The position numbers and the translations under genes were made by a program. Below are positions 1 to 12,800 of a DNA stretch of 64,000 nucleotides, one piece after another. The stretch spans positions 26,463,054 through 26,527,053 of the forward strand of contig NC_092562.1 of assembly GCF_037975245.1 (NCBI RefSeq), read 5' to 3'. The notes beneath the pieces are model-generated. The model had not been told where the DNA came from, ran no database searches, and worked only from the letters and a program-made list of their open reading frames with translations. Within the stretch, counting starts at the first letter, position 1. Each line of letters starts with the position of its first letter. The DNA is from Apostichopus japonicus (taxonomy: Eukaryota; Echinodermata; Holothuroidea; Aspidochirotida; Stichopodidae).

Positions 1-741
1 GCACATGGTAGCCGAACACCACACTAAGAAAATGAGGAAATCTAGCTTAACCATCTGTTTCTTTGATCAAATTGTAACACAGTTAGCTGGATCTAAAATA
101 TCTATGGATTACTTTCATTATTGCTGCTATCTTCAACCACATGGTAGCCTAACACCACACCAAGTCCATAGGAAAATCTTGCCTAACCATCGGTTTGCAA
201 GAAAAAAAAAAGTGTAACACACTTTGCCTAGCCTTGTTTACAATTTTCAATTAGCTGGAAATTGACAATTGGTTTGAAGGTATGTGCTATGTTTTGAAGA
301 GGGAATATAGTACTTGACGTACACTATTGCTGTTTTGATGGATTGAAGGTTTCAAGTTTGACTAGTTTTCACCGGCATAATATTTTCGTTTTTGGTGGTG
401 ATTGATTTTATCCACACACGAGAAAGAATCCACAAGAATTAATGGCTAAAACTTGAAATAGTAAGTAATTAAAACAACCATCTACACTACAAGAAAGTTA
501 TTTCATGAAATGAATATTCGTTTGTCGTGATTAATAAAAAATGCAGACCTACGGAATTATTGAAATCATGAAAGCACTCGCGTAGCAATTACAAGACTCC
601 CCCCCCCCCCTGGATTGGATTCGGTACCCAAATGTTCGGTTGGGTACCTGACTCAGGCCTAGTAGAAAATGAATGTGTTAATATGTTAATAAAAATAACA
701 GAGAAAATATTATGTGTCTATTCCTGATCAGCTGAAAATAC
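1..741. other. Intron of gene A after the juxtamembrane exon
   Basis: No coding exon seen. Position 1 onward is homologous to 54568 onward in gene B, so the left window edge lies within the duplicated block. It contains the short motif TGGTAGCCTAACACCACAC, which is repeated directly and in inverted form in the gene B copy. A C10 run is at about 600-610. Confidence 0.6.
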
Positions 742-824
742 CTTGATTTTCCTTGTCGATCGCAACATTATTGGTAAAAGATGTTGAATCTGATGGAGCT
801 GGAGATGCTTTTCTGGATCTTTTC
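742..824 (-). CDS. Gene A exon 14: cytoplasmic juxtamembrane
   Basis: An 83-nt exon (phase 2 in, phase 1 out) reading RKRSRKASPAPSDSTSF and then TNNVAIDKENQ. A basic stop-transfer run is followed by a Ser/Pro-rich stretch. Donor GTATTT. The next exon is outside the window. The phase-1 end is the same as that of the gene B exon which joins the tyrosine-rich linker and PTP domains. Confidence 0.85.
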
Positions 825-3800
825 CTGAAAATAATTCATAGAGTGAAAGTAACTATTTAGTGAGGGTAAAATTAACCATTAACATTGATACAACCTAATT
901 CCTATAGATACATAGAATCGGTAAATGTTATTTCTGTTAAATAACTAGCTCTGCCTGTATAGTAAGCCTGGTGTGCTCACCGTATACTGCAAAGATACAA
1001 ATAATTTTAATTCTAAGGAAAAGTGGCTGTGGTAAAAGCAGATTCTTTCATCCAAATTAAATCTCTTTGTACTTGGTCACTAATTAATTACCAGTTTCTC
1101 CAGGTCTTCCTGTGTTCACTCAAAAAAAGTTGCAAAAAGTTTCATGTGAGTAAATTAATCGCATTAAATACGCACTAATTTCACATGTTGTCACTTACTT
1201 TTACAGATTGTGAAAATGGAGCAAAACTTTGAAATTTGTTGCTGCATATTATTGAAACTGAGAGAAATACGTTCTAGAAATACATTGTTTACTGCTTGAA
1301 TCTGGTTGAAGGGGAGCTAATGGCAATAATATGATGAGGTAACATTAACAATGAAATGTAATCAGGTCTTTTATGATAACAACAAGATTTATCTTACTTA
1401 AACTACAATGTTTGTGTCAGAGTAGATGTACTAATTCTACTCACTTTTATTTACACAGTCAAGCATTCTTGATGGTGGTTTCACAAACGGGAGAACATGC
1501 AGTCCCATACTTTGTGCATTACAATACAAATGAAACTTATGTATGTTAAAGTGATACTTAGTTTATTATACTTTAATGCTCTCTAAATATGTAAGCAATA
1601 GTCTGCTTACCTGTAAATTAACACAAATGTGATGATGATGAGCAATACTATAGCAAAGACTGCAGGAATGATAATAAACACTGCAAAGCTGTTGTCACTA
1701 TCTGAAAAAAAGGAACACAGTCTTTATCCTTTAAATGGTCATTAGCTCCCCTAATTAACCCTTTCAGGAGATTTAACTCTAGAAAATGTGCCTAATGTAT
1801 GAGAGAAGCATGTATGGTAGCAACACAATTAGAATCCTCAAACCACACTTACCTGTTTAGGAATTTCTAAAATACAAACTTACTAATGTCATATATCTAT
1901 ATGCATTATACTCTAGTACTTGGTAGAATGAGTAACTTTCTGACGTCCTGATTGGTTTTATTTTCTCTAGGTACCACCTTAGTGCCCTGACTGGACTCCA
2001 AAGTTTGTCTTTTTTGCAATCGATGATATCGAGGCTAGTGGCAGGAGGAAGATTTCCTCTGGGCTATAAGGAACTCTGGGTCAGATATAGGCCTACTCCA
2101 CCTTATTCTAACCTCATAAAATCCCGGTTTGGTCAGCAAGATGTGTAGGCAGCTTCATCGCTTTGGTGAGGCCAATGTGACCAGGAAGGGTGTCTTAAAC
2201 TTTAGAAATTCCAATGGTACGTTCAAAAGGGGGTTTTGCAAGGTTTTGAAGTACGTCATTAATGGAACATGACCAATCAAGTTTTTTGTTGGTGGACGAC
2301 AATTGAACATGCCCTTCAAGACCTGGGCCAATATTTTGTTGTTGTTGCCCACAGTTGAACCGTCTGAGAATCCCTTGTGAACTGCCGCAATGACAGATCT
2401 GCAGTTCTTTATTGTGCGAACTTGTTTTCCCTCATCTGAGGGTTGTATAAACAAGTTAGCAATTTCTATTAAAGAAGCTTCCAGGGGATGGTGAGAGTTA
2501 GTGCCTGCCCATGAGAAGTACTTCTCCAATCTCGAGTCATAAATGGTTGTGGAGACCCTGTTGCATCTGTTGCCAGTGCAGTAATTTTGGATGGAATTCC
2601 TTATGCTTCCATGTGTCTCCAGATAATTTCTGCACTGAGAAATGTAGACCGTAAAGGTCTCTGTAGTAAAGTCGGCTCCTTACCTGGGTTAGAAGGGGCC
2701 CTTCTTCGGGAAGTTTGAGTGGAAGATCCTTGAGCAGACTAATCAGTAATGAACCAAGTGTGGTTGGGCAACATGGAGCTTTTAGTGTCATGGGAATGCT
2801 CAGGTCGACTGGTCCGTCCATGGAAAGGATAGTATATGCTTCTGGGTGGAACTGTCTTGAGCAGAACAACAGGCCCTTCTTGTTGTCCGCTGTTGCAAAA
2901 AGATCCATGAAATGGTTGACCAAATGTTCTGAACACATATTCTGCGCAAATTTGGGAAAGAGATCACTCTGTCTCTTCCACCTGCCCTCTGGATAGATTG
3001 TCTGTATTCAGGTTCTGATTGCCTGCTAGGTGAGAAATGCAAAGGTCTATGTTGTATTTGTCACATAGTCGAAGGAAGATTCATCTTCTCTGCACTAATC
3101 TTTGAGACTTTTTCCCCCTTGGTGGTTGATATAAGGCACTTGCTGTGTTGTCTGTTTGTACATATACCATGTGGTTCATTTTGAATGGTCTGCCTGAGAA
3201 AACGTGTCGATTGGCCCACCAGGTACAGAACGTCTGTTTGTAGAATGGTACAGGGATCATTTTGTTCATCGGATTCTTGGAGGGTTGTACCACTGCAGGA
3301 GATGTAGCAGTAGTGATTGCATCCAAAGTTTGCACCTTGGTGCTATTAGTTTGAGCCATGCTCTAGCCTGTGAACGTTGTTTCGATAGAACTTCCATCGT
3401 TTGAAGTGGGATGGCGTCTACCCTTCTTCTGTTGGGAGGACCCAACCACTTTGTAGATCTAGTACTGCTCTTAGGTTGGTGAGACATTTGGTTGCTGTTA
3501 GAGATGACTTGTTTTTATGCATTATCCAGCCTAGGACCTTCAGGAGGGAAACAGGGAAGTCTGTGTCTCTCTTTGAGTCCTCTTCCGATGAAATGATAAA
3601 CCATTTGTCCATTTATGCAAATAATATCATGCCCTTCCTTCAAAGAAATGCCAGTATGGATCTGCTTACCCTGGTGAAGACTCTTGGTGTCATGGATAGG
3701 CCAAATGGTGGGGCGACAAACTGGTAATCCACTCCCAGGTAGTGGAACGCCAGAAACTTCTGGTCCTCTCTCTTGATTAGGATGTGCAGGTATGAGTCCT

Positions 3801-6800
3801 ATAGATCCAACGAGGTGGCCCACATCTCCTTGTCTAGGATAGAAATGATTTAGGAAAGTGTTTCCATCCGGAACGACTTTTGTTTCATAAACGGTTTCTT
3901 CACAGGGCCTTAAGTTTAGTATGGGCCTCCAAAGGTCTGTTCCCTTGACTGATGACTGACTGATGACCGTAACATAACCTGGTTGGGCATTTCTGATCAC
4001 TTTCATTCCAACAAATTTCATTTGAATGGTCAAAAGAGGAAGGAGGAGTCAGGGCCTGGATGGATGGTAGCCACACCCCGTTTGAAAAAGACTTGACCAA
4101 GAGCGTAGTATTAGAGGATAATGCTTTTATATGTGAGGTAAGGAAGTGTGTGTAATAAATTGGATGTGTTCACATAATCGGTTGTTTTTCATTGATCAGA
4201 TTTGTAAAAACTTACTATTCTTCTAACAGTTTCAAAGGTTTGAAACTATGAAACAGTTAAACTTTTTTGGACCTTTTACTGTACGCACTACATCATTATT
4301 TATGTTTAAACTCAGCAAACTCTACACACTCCTAGTGTTGAATATTGCCACTTAATACTCAATTTCCTAATATACATAAAATGCAGTAACAGTACTCTCA
4401 GCCCATCCTTTGAGGTTACTGGCAGAAGAATACCTTGGTATCCTATTGTACTTCTCTTGGTAAATAAAGAAAGGTACGGATTGGAAAATGATAAAATTCA
4501 CTTGTTCAAACTAACCATCTTGAGGTTTTGGAGTAGATGGCATTGGATATGTTACTGCCATAGATGCTTCACTTAGGGGGCTTTCCTGATCTGTTGTAAG
4601 GGAAACCATGAAAGTGTAATTCTCTCCAGGCTCAAGTCCTTCGATGATAGTGTACATTATACTTCCAGAGACTGTTGGTACTCTCTGTGGATCATCACTA
4701 CTACCATCCACCTTGTAGTAGATAGTATAACCAGTTATCCCAGTACTGCAAGTAACATCATTATCATCAACCTGTTGATCAAACATGGAAATTTTCAATA
4801 TTGTTGTTATATTATAGCATAGAAGACACTGCATCATCTATGTAATAATTTAGTATATATGACTACTTTATAGTGCATCAATGTATAAACTAGATGAGTC
4901 AATAAGTGAGGAAGCTGAAATAGGCTAGAAGAAACTAGAAGAAAAGAGGTGAGGTGTGATGGGAAGGTTAGGTAAGCCAAGGATGGGGAAGCTGAAACCA
5001 AACTGGAAAGGAAGGGAGGGGAAGGGAAGGGGATAGTTTATCATTTCTTCAGTATCTTCCGTCACAAAAGGATTGCATCTTTGATCGAGCTCTCTGCATC
5101 CTTCACTGAGTAGCTCAACGGTAATGCCTGACTAGTTTTTCACTATGTTGTCTAACATATTGTGTACTATATCTATATATACTGTAGTCACTTTTAATAT
5201 TCCTATGCATTTACAGCGGTTTCAAATGTGTTTAGCATACCTGCCAAGTAACATTCAGTTGGTTCAAGTCTGTTACTGTTGCCATCACAGCTGTAGGAGT
5301 AATTAGTTCTGTAAATAACAGAAATGAAACAAGGTGAAGAAACGATGAGTTTCTGAGTGTAAGATAAGCATGCGGGAACTTTCCTATCATCAACATATTG
5401 ATTCCACTTAAAAGAAGAAAAACCTGTGGCAACTTCACCTGTACTTAAACCAAGGGCAGCGGAACCAGGGGGGCACAGGGGGCATGTGCCCCCCACTTTT
5501 CCTCAGGTTAAAAATGTGCCCTTTTTCTACATAAAAATTGAGATGTCTCAAGTTAGCAAGAGGCCAGGGAACCAGAATGAACACTCGGGAAGGGCCGTTT
5601 CCAGCCATCTGAGGGGTTTGTAAAACCAAAAATTTTCTTGTACGCTCCACGCCAACCGATGGTGGCGCTCCGCTCAGATAGTCGTGCATACAACTTTGCA
5701 AATCCTGGCTACGCCCCTGACTTTTAATGAATATCTGTGGGTCAAACTCAAAGCTAATTCGAATGGAAAAAATTTGTTAAGATATTGACAAGCAATAAAC
5801 TCTAATTCGGAAGATTCCTACATTAGCAACTAGCATGATTTCACCTCATTTTGTCTCAAAAGAAAACTTTTCCTTGTTTCCCAATTTGCACATTGGATAT
5901 TGCAGTGCTAGTGTGCATATTTTCCTTGAGGGGGAGGGGGGGTACTAAATATAAAGCTGCATCAGTCCAATCGAATTTCTGCAAAGTGCCCTTTGATGTC
6001 GGTGCCCCCCCCCCCCCCAGATTAAAAGTGCTTCCGCCGCCCTTGACTTAAACTGTCCAGAATGCTATAAATATTCCTAATTTCCACAATCTTCTAAGCA
6101 TGGAATTTCCTGTGTTGCATATCCTTACCAAGACATTGTTAAAACTGCTATTGGTATTTGTGTATGATTCCTAACTGTTTATTTATATTGATTGATCTGT
6201 GTTTATACACTGATCATCTGGTTACTGTTTTGTCTGTCAACGAAATTGCATGGCATACTATACTTGCATCTTCATCACCATTTGACCAATTTACGATCAT
6301 AGTGACCTCCTTATTACTTCAAACAACTAAGAAATGAAACAAACTCTGAATATTAACAAAATATATTAGATCAATTATGACAACTCACCCTCACACAATG
6401 TCTTGACAGTCATAGGTGGACCCCTAGGACCCTCACCCATGTCCCCTTCCCTAACAGTTGATACACTGAAGGCATAAATAGTGTCCTCTTCTAGATTGGT
6501 CTGTGTGTACTGTAGCAGTTGACTGGATTCTATGATATTACCAGTATTCCAGCTATCAGTTGCATCCTTCCTGTAGTACACAACATAACCAACCACTGGT
6601 GGATCCCCGACATCAGTTTGTTCATCCCAGGCTGTCCATATAATGGTTATAGAGGTCTGGGACATATTGACTATTTCAGGCGATTTACTGATAATAGGAA
6701 GTTCTGAATGGAAATGAGAACATTAAATTAAACCACACTAGAAGTAGAGTGTGCAAGCCGCTGCATGACTGTTCCCCCTCCCCCCCTTTTAGTGAAATTC

Positions 6801-9800
6801 AGATACTGCCAAGCAACATGCTTTATTATTGGCTATATAAATGCTGCAAATATACTGTCAAGAAATTTAAAGGCTTGGTAGTAGTAAAGTACAGATTGTT
6901 TAGATCTAAACAAATGGTCTCTTCATATCTGATTTCCAATGAAAAGATTGAGGAAATACTAGACTAGAGGGCCGTTTCCTTATATTAATTCTTTGTATTT
7001 GTACTATCGAGCAACTCATACTGTAGCATTAGTTCATAATTTTGCTTCTTGTTTATAAGTTTATACCAATGATGAAACAATTGCACTAGAACATTTTACT
7101 GCCCCAGTCTGTGAGAATGGGACAAGAGCTTGATATTTTGTTGTAGTTATCAGAGTTGCCAGTGAAATATTTTACATGGTACTTGCAGAGCTACTCTTCA
7201 ATAGTAACAACTAGAGAACATATGTAGTTGAGGAGAATGATAGCAAATGATTCTAAGAGATATTAGTATAGTTACTGTGGTAAAAATTAACATTTAATTC
7301 CCCTGCTCAAGTATGTTTCATTGGCAACCAATGTAACACAGAATGTTCTACATTACTATTTAGAAGTTTGAACTTTGATGATGAAAAATTCAGCAAACCC
7401 AGAAAAAGATTTTCTATAAATAATTAAATTGACCAAATTTAGCAACACATTTCCAAAGAGCAAGGTTAGTAAATGCATTAACACTTTTAGTTCAAGTTTT
7501 CCATGTTTTGGGCTGTTTAGTACTTGTGAAGACCTATACAACATAAGAAGATATTAAATGTTAAATTAAAACTGATGACATAGGCAGTACCATACCTACA
7601 TAAAGGTTACACAAGTCACAGACATACTGTAAGCTCAGAGCCAGTGACTAATTGACTATCTCTGAATGCAATTATTAAACCAGTTTTAACAGCTAGAACA
7701 ATTAGTATTCTCCAATGGTCCTTCCCAGAAGCAAATTTTCAGAATGGTTGCAATCAAACTTCCTGATTGGTTATTTATACCAGGATTTAAGTACAGGGTA
7801 TTATACTTGACATGCCAAAAACCAAGAAGAAGAAAAATCAAACAAAAGTTATTTGATCAAGTCATCACCAGACTTGCTCAAGTCACTCAAAAATTCTTAA
7901 AGATGCCATAAACTACCCAATGCATAATAGATTTTTTAGATGGCTATCAAAACTTTGAGATTCTTTACAATATATATTACAAAGTTATCATGTTTATTCT
8001 GCATTGAGAAAAATAACTAAGAAGAACAGAAATCTCATATGATGGTATTCTTCAGAAATAAGAAGCAGGCAATTCCTAAGCCTTTTCCTACGATCCAACA
8101 TTTCCTAGATCTCTGAACGAGGCACCCATATCACTTTGTTTCTAAAAATTGTTATATTTAATTGCTTTATCCAAATACCCAGCAGGATGAGCACATAAAA
8201 ATGTTAACAATTCAGCATATGAAATCATAACTCAACAGTGTTTAGTTACATGGTAAGCCCTAGAGTAGTTGTTTGCCACATTCAGAGTGTTTTTGTGTGT
8301 AATACTTCACATCAAAGCTAGTATCATTTGAAAATGGCAAGGGTTGTAAGTTTACTTTAAGTAGAGCAAAACACAGTTGATTTTGATCTTAAGATTTGGA
8401 ATATTATAAAGTATTGATGTAATCAATGTAAAACATATAACAGTTATCTTACCATATTGGGACAAGGTTGTGTTTAACCAGGCAAACCCTGTACTGTGTG
8501 GTATCACACAATAGTATGTATTACCAGCTTGAGCATCAGTGGTTGTAAATAATGATCCTCTATGAGTGAAACCAGTCCTATTGCTAGCTTTGGTAAGGAT
8601 ACTCGTTGCCTGCAACGATGGAGAACTGAGATTCATAGTTTGGGACAGGACAACTGTGTACCTTGGAGAGGTCTGCTGTAACTCCTCAACCCAACATGTA
8701 ACTGACCACTGTGTACCAGGATTGGTTTTATTGGCAGTAACATTAATGATTTCTGTAATGCAAGGAGGAAAAATCCCTATAAACTAAAAAAAATGATAGA
8801 CAGTAACATTGTAGTAATTAATGACCATAAAGTTATAGAAATGGATGGTTAGCTGCTACCATAACTGTTACAAGTTTCCTTGTCAAGCTGTGGTAATTAG
8901 GTTGGATGAGATATCATTTCCTAAGAATAATATCTTTGACTGTCTAAAAACTGTGACCAAAGCTAGACATGGCTATTATGTTACAATTCAAATTACCTTA
9001 CTAGATACTCACCAGCTGACAGAACAGACCAATGACTCATACAAGATTAGGGCATCAGGATACCTGCAGTTACATTATCTTGTGAAACATCACAAATTTA
9101 CTGACTTGAAATCCACTACTGCATGGGGAAATCCATTCATAATTGAATGATGCTCTTTGTAATGCTACACACTATCAACAAACTAGGACTTCATTTGCCT
9201 GCAAATATGCAGTATTGTAGTGCGTCTGGAGTGCTTACAGTATTATGAAGAACTATTCGGTTGTTCATGCTGTTAGTTTTTGGGTGGACAACACACCAGG
9301 TACCTACAAAGTGAGGGCGCTTGTGAGCACCGAGACAGGCAAGTTGGCTATGCAGCTAGCCTCTGAAACTGCAATGTAAAGAGACTATATAAAACTTAAA
9401 GTTTTAACGAACAGTCATGCAGGTATCGTTCACTGGGCCAGTAATTTCAATATTGTAGCGTGATCAAGTACTACAATAATTACCTTCCTGACATCTGGAT
9501 GGAGGGGAATCAATCCATGCATGATGCTTGCAGCATCCAACACATTCTCCTGTTACTCTATCACATGCATCAGAGTCACATCGACACTCCTCTCTGCAGT
9601 TATCACCAAAGAACCCAGCTTGACATTCTGAAATGAGAGGTGGCAATATTGAGGTACAGTAGTAAGTGTCAGTATGGTAACTTGCTCATTTAGGAGCTTC
9701 GATAACAGCTGGGCTTAAATAAAAGTAGGCAGGTTACAAAATAAGATCAGTCATTGACATCTGGCCTTCCTCATCAGTTAATGGTACTTACCTGTTCTGA

Positions 9801-12800
9801 TGAATTAGTGGAATAGTCTATATATAGTCAGTGTACTACTCACAACCATTTATACCTAATCCTCGACAGAACAACGGTTCAACTAGAGGTCATGGTATGA
9901 AGTATGTACTAAGTTCTAACAATACTGATCAGTTAAGGGTTTTGGGACCCACCTGATTTTTATTCTTGTTGTGCCTTCGTTCCTTCTAAAATCCTAAAGT
10001 TTCTATTCCTATTATTATAATTCACACTAATTCATATAAATTAATTCATTTTAAAGATGCAAACAATTAAAATTTGGAACCTGACTATAACTATATAGTT
10101 TAATATACAAAACATTAAATATAAGAGACAGGGCTAAAGGGCTAAATGTCTTTCTAGGAAAGTTTCTTATGCTTTATCTGTTGACTGCATCCTGAAGACA
10201 TCCAGTAATGATAAATGGCACAAATAGCAAAAATGACCTGTTTATAGTTATTAGTAGAGAAAGAAATATGTTAACATAAATTGAAATTTGATGGCCCATG
10301 ATTCAGTAATTTATGATGAAAAGCCAAAAATTCTTATTTTGCGCTACAATTATGCTAGCTGATAGATGTCAATGTAACATATGTATGGGAGCCGTCATTC
10401 ATTATTTTCAATACCAACTTATAATAAAGACACCTATTAAAATTAGTGAAATTATAGTTTCTTTTGTACTAAAGTCCAGATTTAAATCAATCCTGCACTT
10501 GTTTGGGGTTTTAAAGATGAATTAGAACGTAATATATGAGTATAGACCAGTGCACATAAGAAATTACCTAGACAGGACTGGCCATTTGGATCCAACATTG
10601 AACCTGGAGCACAGTTGTTATCTTCACATTGTCCTGAATTCTTATCACAACTGGCACCACCAAGACACAGACATTTCTCTGTACATTGGTTACCATAGTA
10701 ACCATCTGGACAAACATCAGGAACTATGGACAAATAATATAATCATATCACTATCAAGCTGCATGATTTACACATGTCTGTTTTTGTTTTATATATTATT
10801 TGACTGTTTGGATGATATACCATTAGTCATAACATGATATTGGTTCTTGATCTGCAGGTAAATGTTTCAAAACAAAATCTTAAAGTATTAACCAGAATGC
10901 ACAAATGCATTGTGGTTTCGATGATGAAAAATGAGCAGTTTCGTCATGAATCTGATGTTATGTATATGTACAATATACCCGATTTTAGTAATACAGTGAA
11001 AAGCAGTGTGATCTGACAAACAGTATATTTCCCAATTGCACAGGTTGTTCTGAAATCACCATTGACCTCACAAACAGTTTTCTTGTACTAAATGTAACAT
11101 ATCAACACACTAAATATAACATCTGTCCTTTTTGAATGATTGTGTAACATGTTTTTCACAAGTTGACTCCTGGTGAATTAAAACGACAACTGACCTCCAC
11201 CCACAACATTAGGCTTCTTGTACTAAATATGAGTACAATTACATACCAAATATGCGATCTGCCCAAGCTTCCCTTACGATATTATGTTTAGGAAGGTGCA
11301 TTAAGCACAGATACAGGTAAGGGGGTAGTGAAGTAAATATTTGGCATTTGTTGACTTCAAATGACCTTTGACCTCCACCAAAAGCAATAACAGGCTCCTT
11401 AAATTTGATATGGTACTGTACATTGAAAAACCAAATATGAGATTTTTCTAAGGTTCCCTTCTTGCAATTTTAATATTTTACAAGGTTTTCACAATTTGAC
11501 TTCTGATAACCCAAAATGACCTTTGACCTCCACCAAAAACAACCAGCTTCTTGACTCAACGTGGTACTTCTACACACCGATTATGAGGTCTGCCCAAACT
11601 TCCATTCTTGAGATATCCTGTTCACAAGGTTTTAACAATTTGGTACCTGTTGACACCAAATGACCTCTGGCCTCCTTCTCCTCCTAAAAAAAGGCTTTTC
11701 GTTCCCAATGTGGTTCATACACATATCAAATATTAGATCTGCTCAAGTTCACCTTCGTGAGATATCATGTTTACAGGGGTTGACACCAAATGACCTTTGA
11801 CCTCCACCAAAAACAATATTTTTTTAAAGTAAATATGAGGTATGCCCAAGCTTCCCTTCTCGAGATATCGTGTTTACAAGGTTTTCACAATTTGACCCAA
11901 TATGACCCCATATGACCTCCACATAAACATATAGCTTCTTCTACTTAATATCCTACTTTCACACACCAAATATGAAGTTGGTCCAACCTTCCCTTCTTCA
12001 GATATCATGTTTACAGGCTGGTCGTCACAAATACACACATGTTAGTGTTGTCTTTGTTTTCTCCTCTTTCTACAGGATCACTGGTGAGGTTTCTGAGAGT
12101 TAGTGTGGACTATATATTCAATCAAGTGAACTATCAAGGGAACACTCAATTGAACATTCAAGTGAACATTCAAGTGAACATTATGGTGAACATTGCTTAG
12201 TGAGTGAACATGCTATATACAAATAGTGAGTGAATCATATTAGCGTGTGTATAGAAACTCTGAACAGTTTTTTTCCTACAAATACCTACTTTAACAACAC
12301 ACACCCACACGCCATCATAAATCTAAAGGTTACAATTATCATCGAAACCAAAACAAGTATGTCATAGAAATGATAGTAGTTCACATTAACATGTCAGCGG
12401 CTGACATTTATCTGCTACTACAGAGTAAAGAAATAACATAATCCAAAGTCACACTGTCTATGTCACACTGTATTATGTTGCTGGTTTACTAACTCTCTAT
12501 AAATCCTTCGTACTGAGGATATCAAATGATGTGATAACTATACAGGTAAATATGTGAAAAAAAGTACAATAGAGTGTAAAGTTTGCTGTTAAGAGAGTTA
12601 AAACCTGCCTGCCTGCCCAGCCAAGCCCCCACCCCATCTGTTAAACAAATAATGATCTGGAGGAAAATAATGACAGATGGACGGACGGACGGACGGACGG
12701 ACGGATGGACATATAAATAATAAACATAAATACAATTTCATGTATGCTAAACCTTCCATAGCAGCTTAGCAACAGAAATTTATACAACAGTAGTGTTTCT

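Larger units (their letters stand above)
1965..4090 (-). mobile_element. Decayed DIRS-like retrotransposon in gene A intron
   Basis: The intron between the TM and FN3 exons is filled by minus-strand remains in the order reverse transcriptase, RNase H region, tyrosine recombinase. This is the layout of DIRS-type retrotransposons. Several stop codons and frameshifts are present, so it is not active. The equivalent intron of gene B carries the same element (about 56770-58760), so the insertion predates the gene duplication. I did not find the terminal repeats. Confidence 0.65.

Noticed and set aside
5-217. 70-codon plus-strand frame, also seen at 54601-54783
   Set aside because: It is conserved in both copies only because the DNA is duplicated; the proteins show no family and the frame is short.
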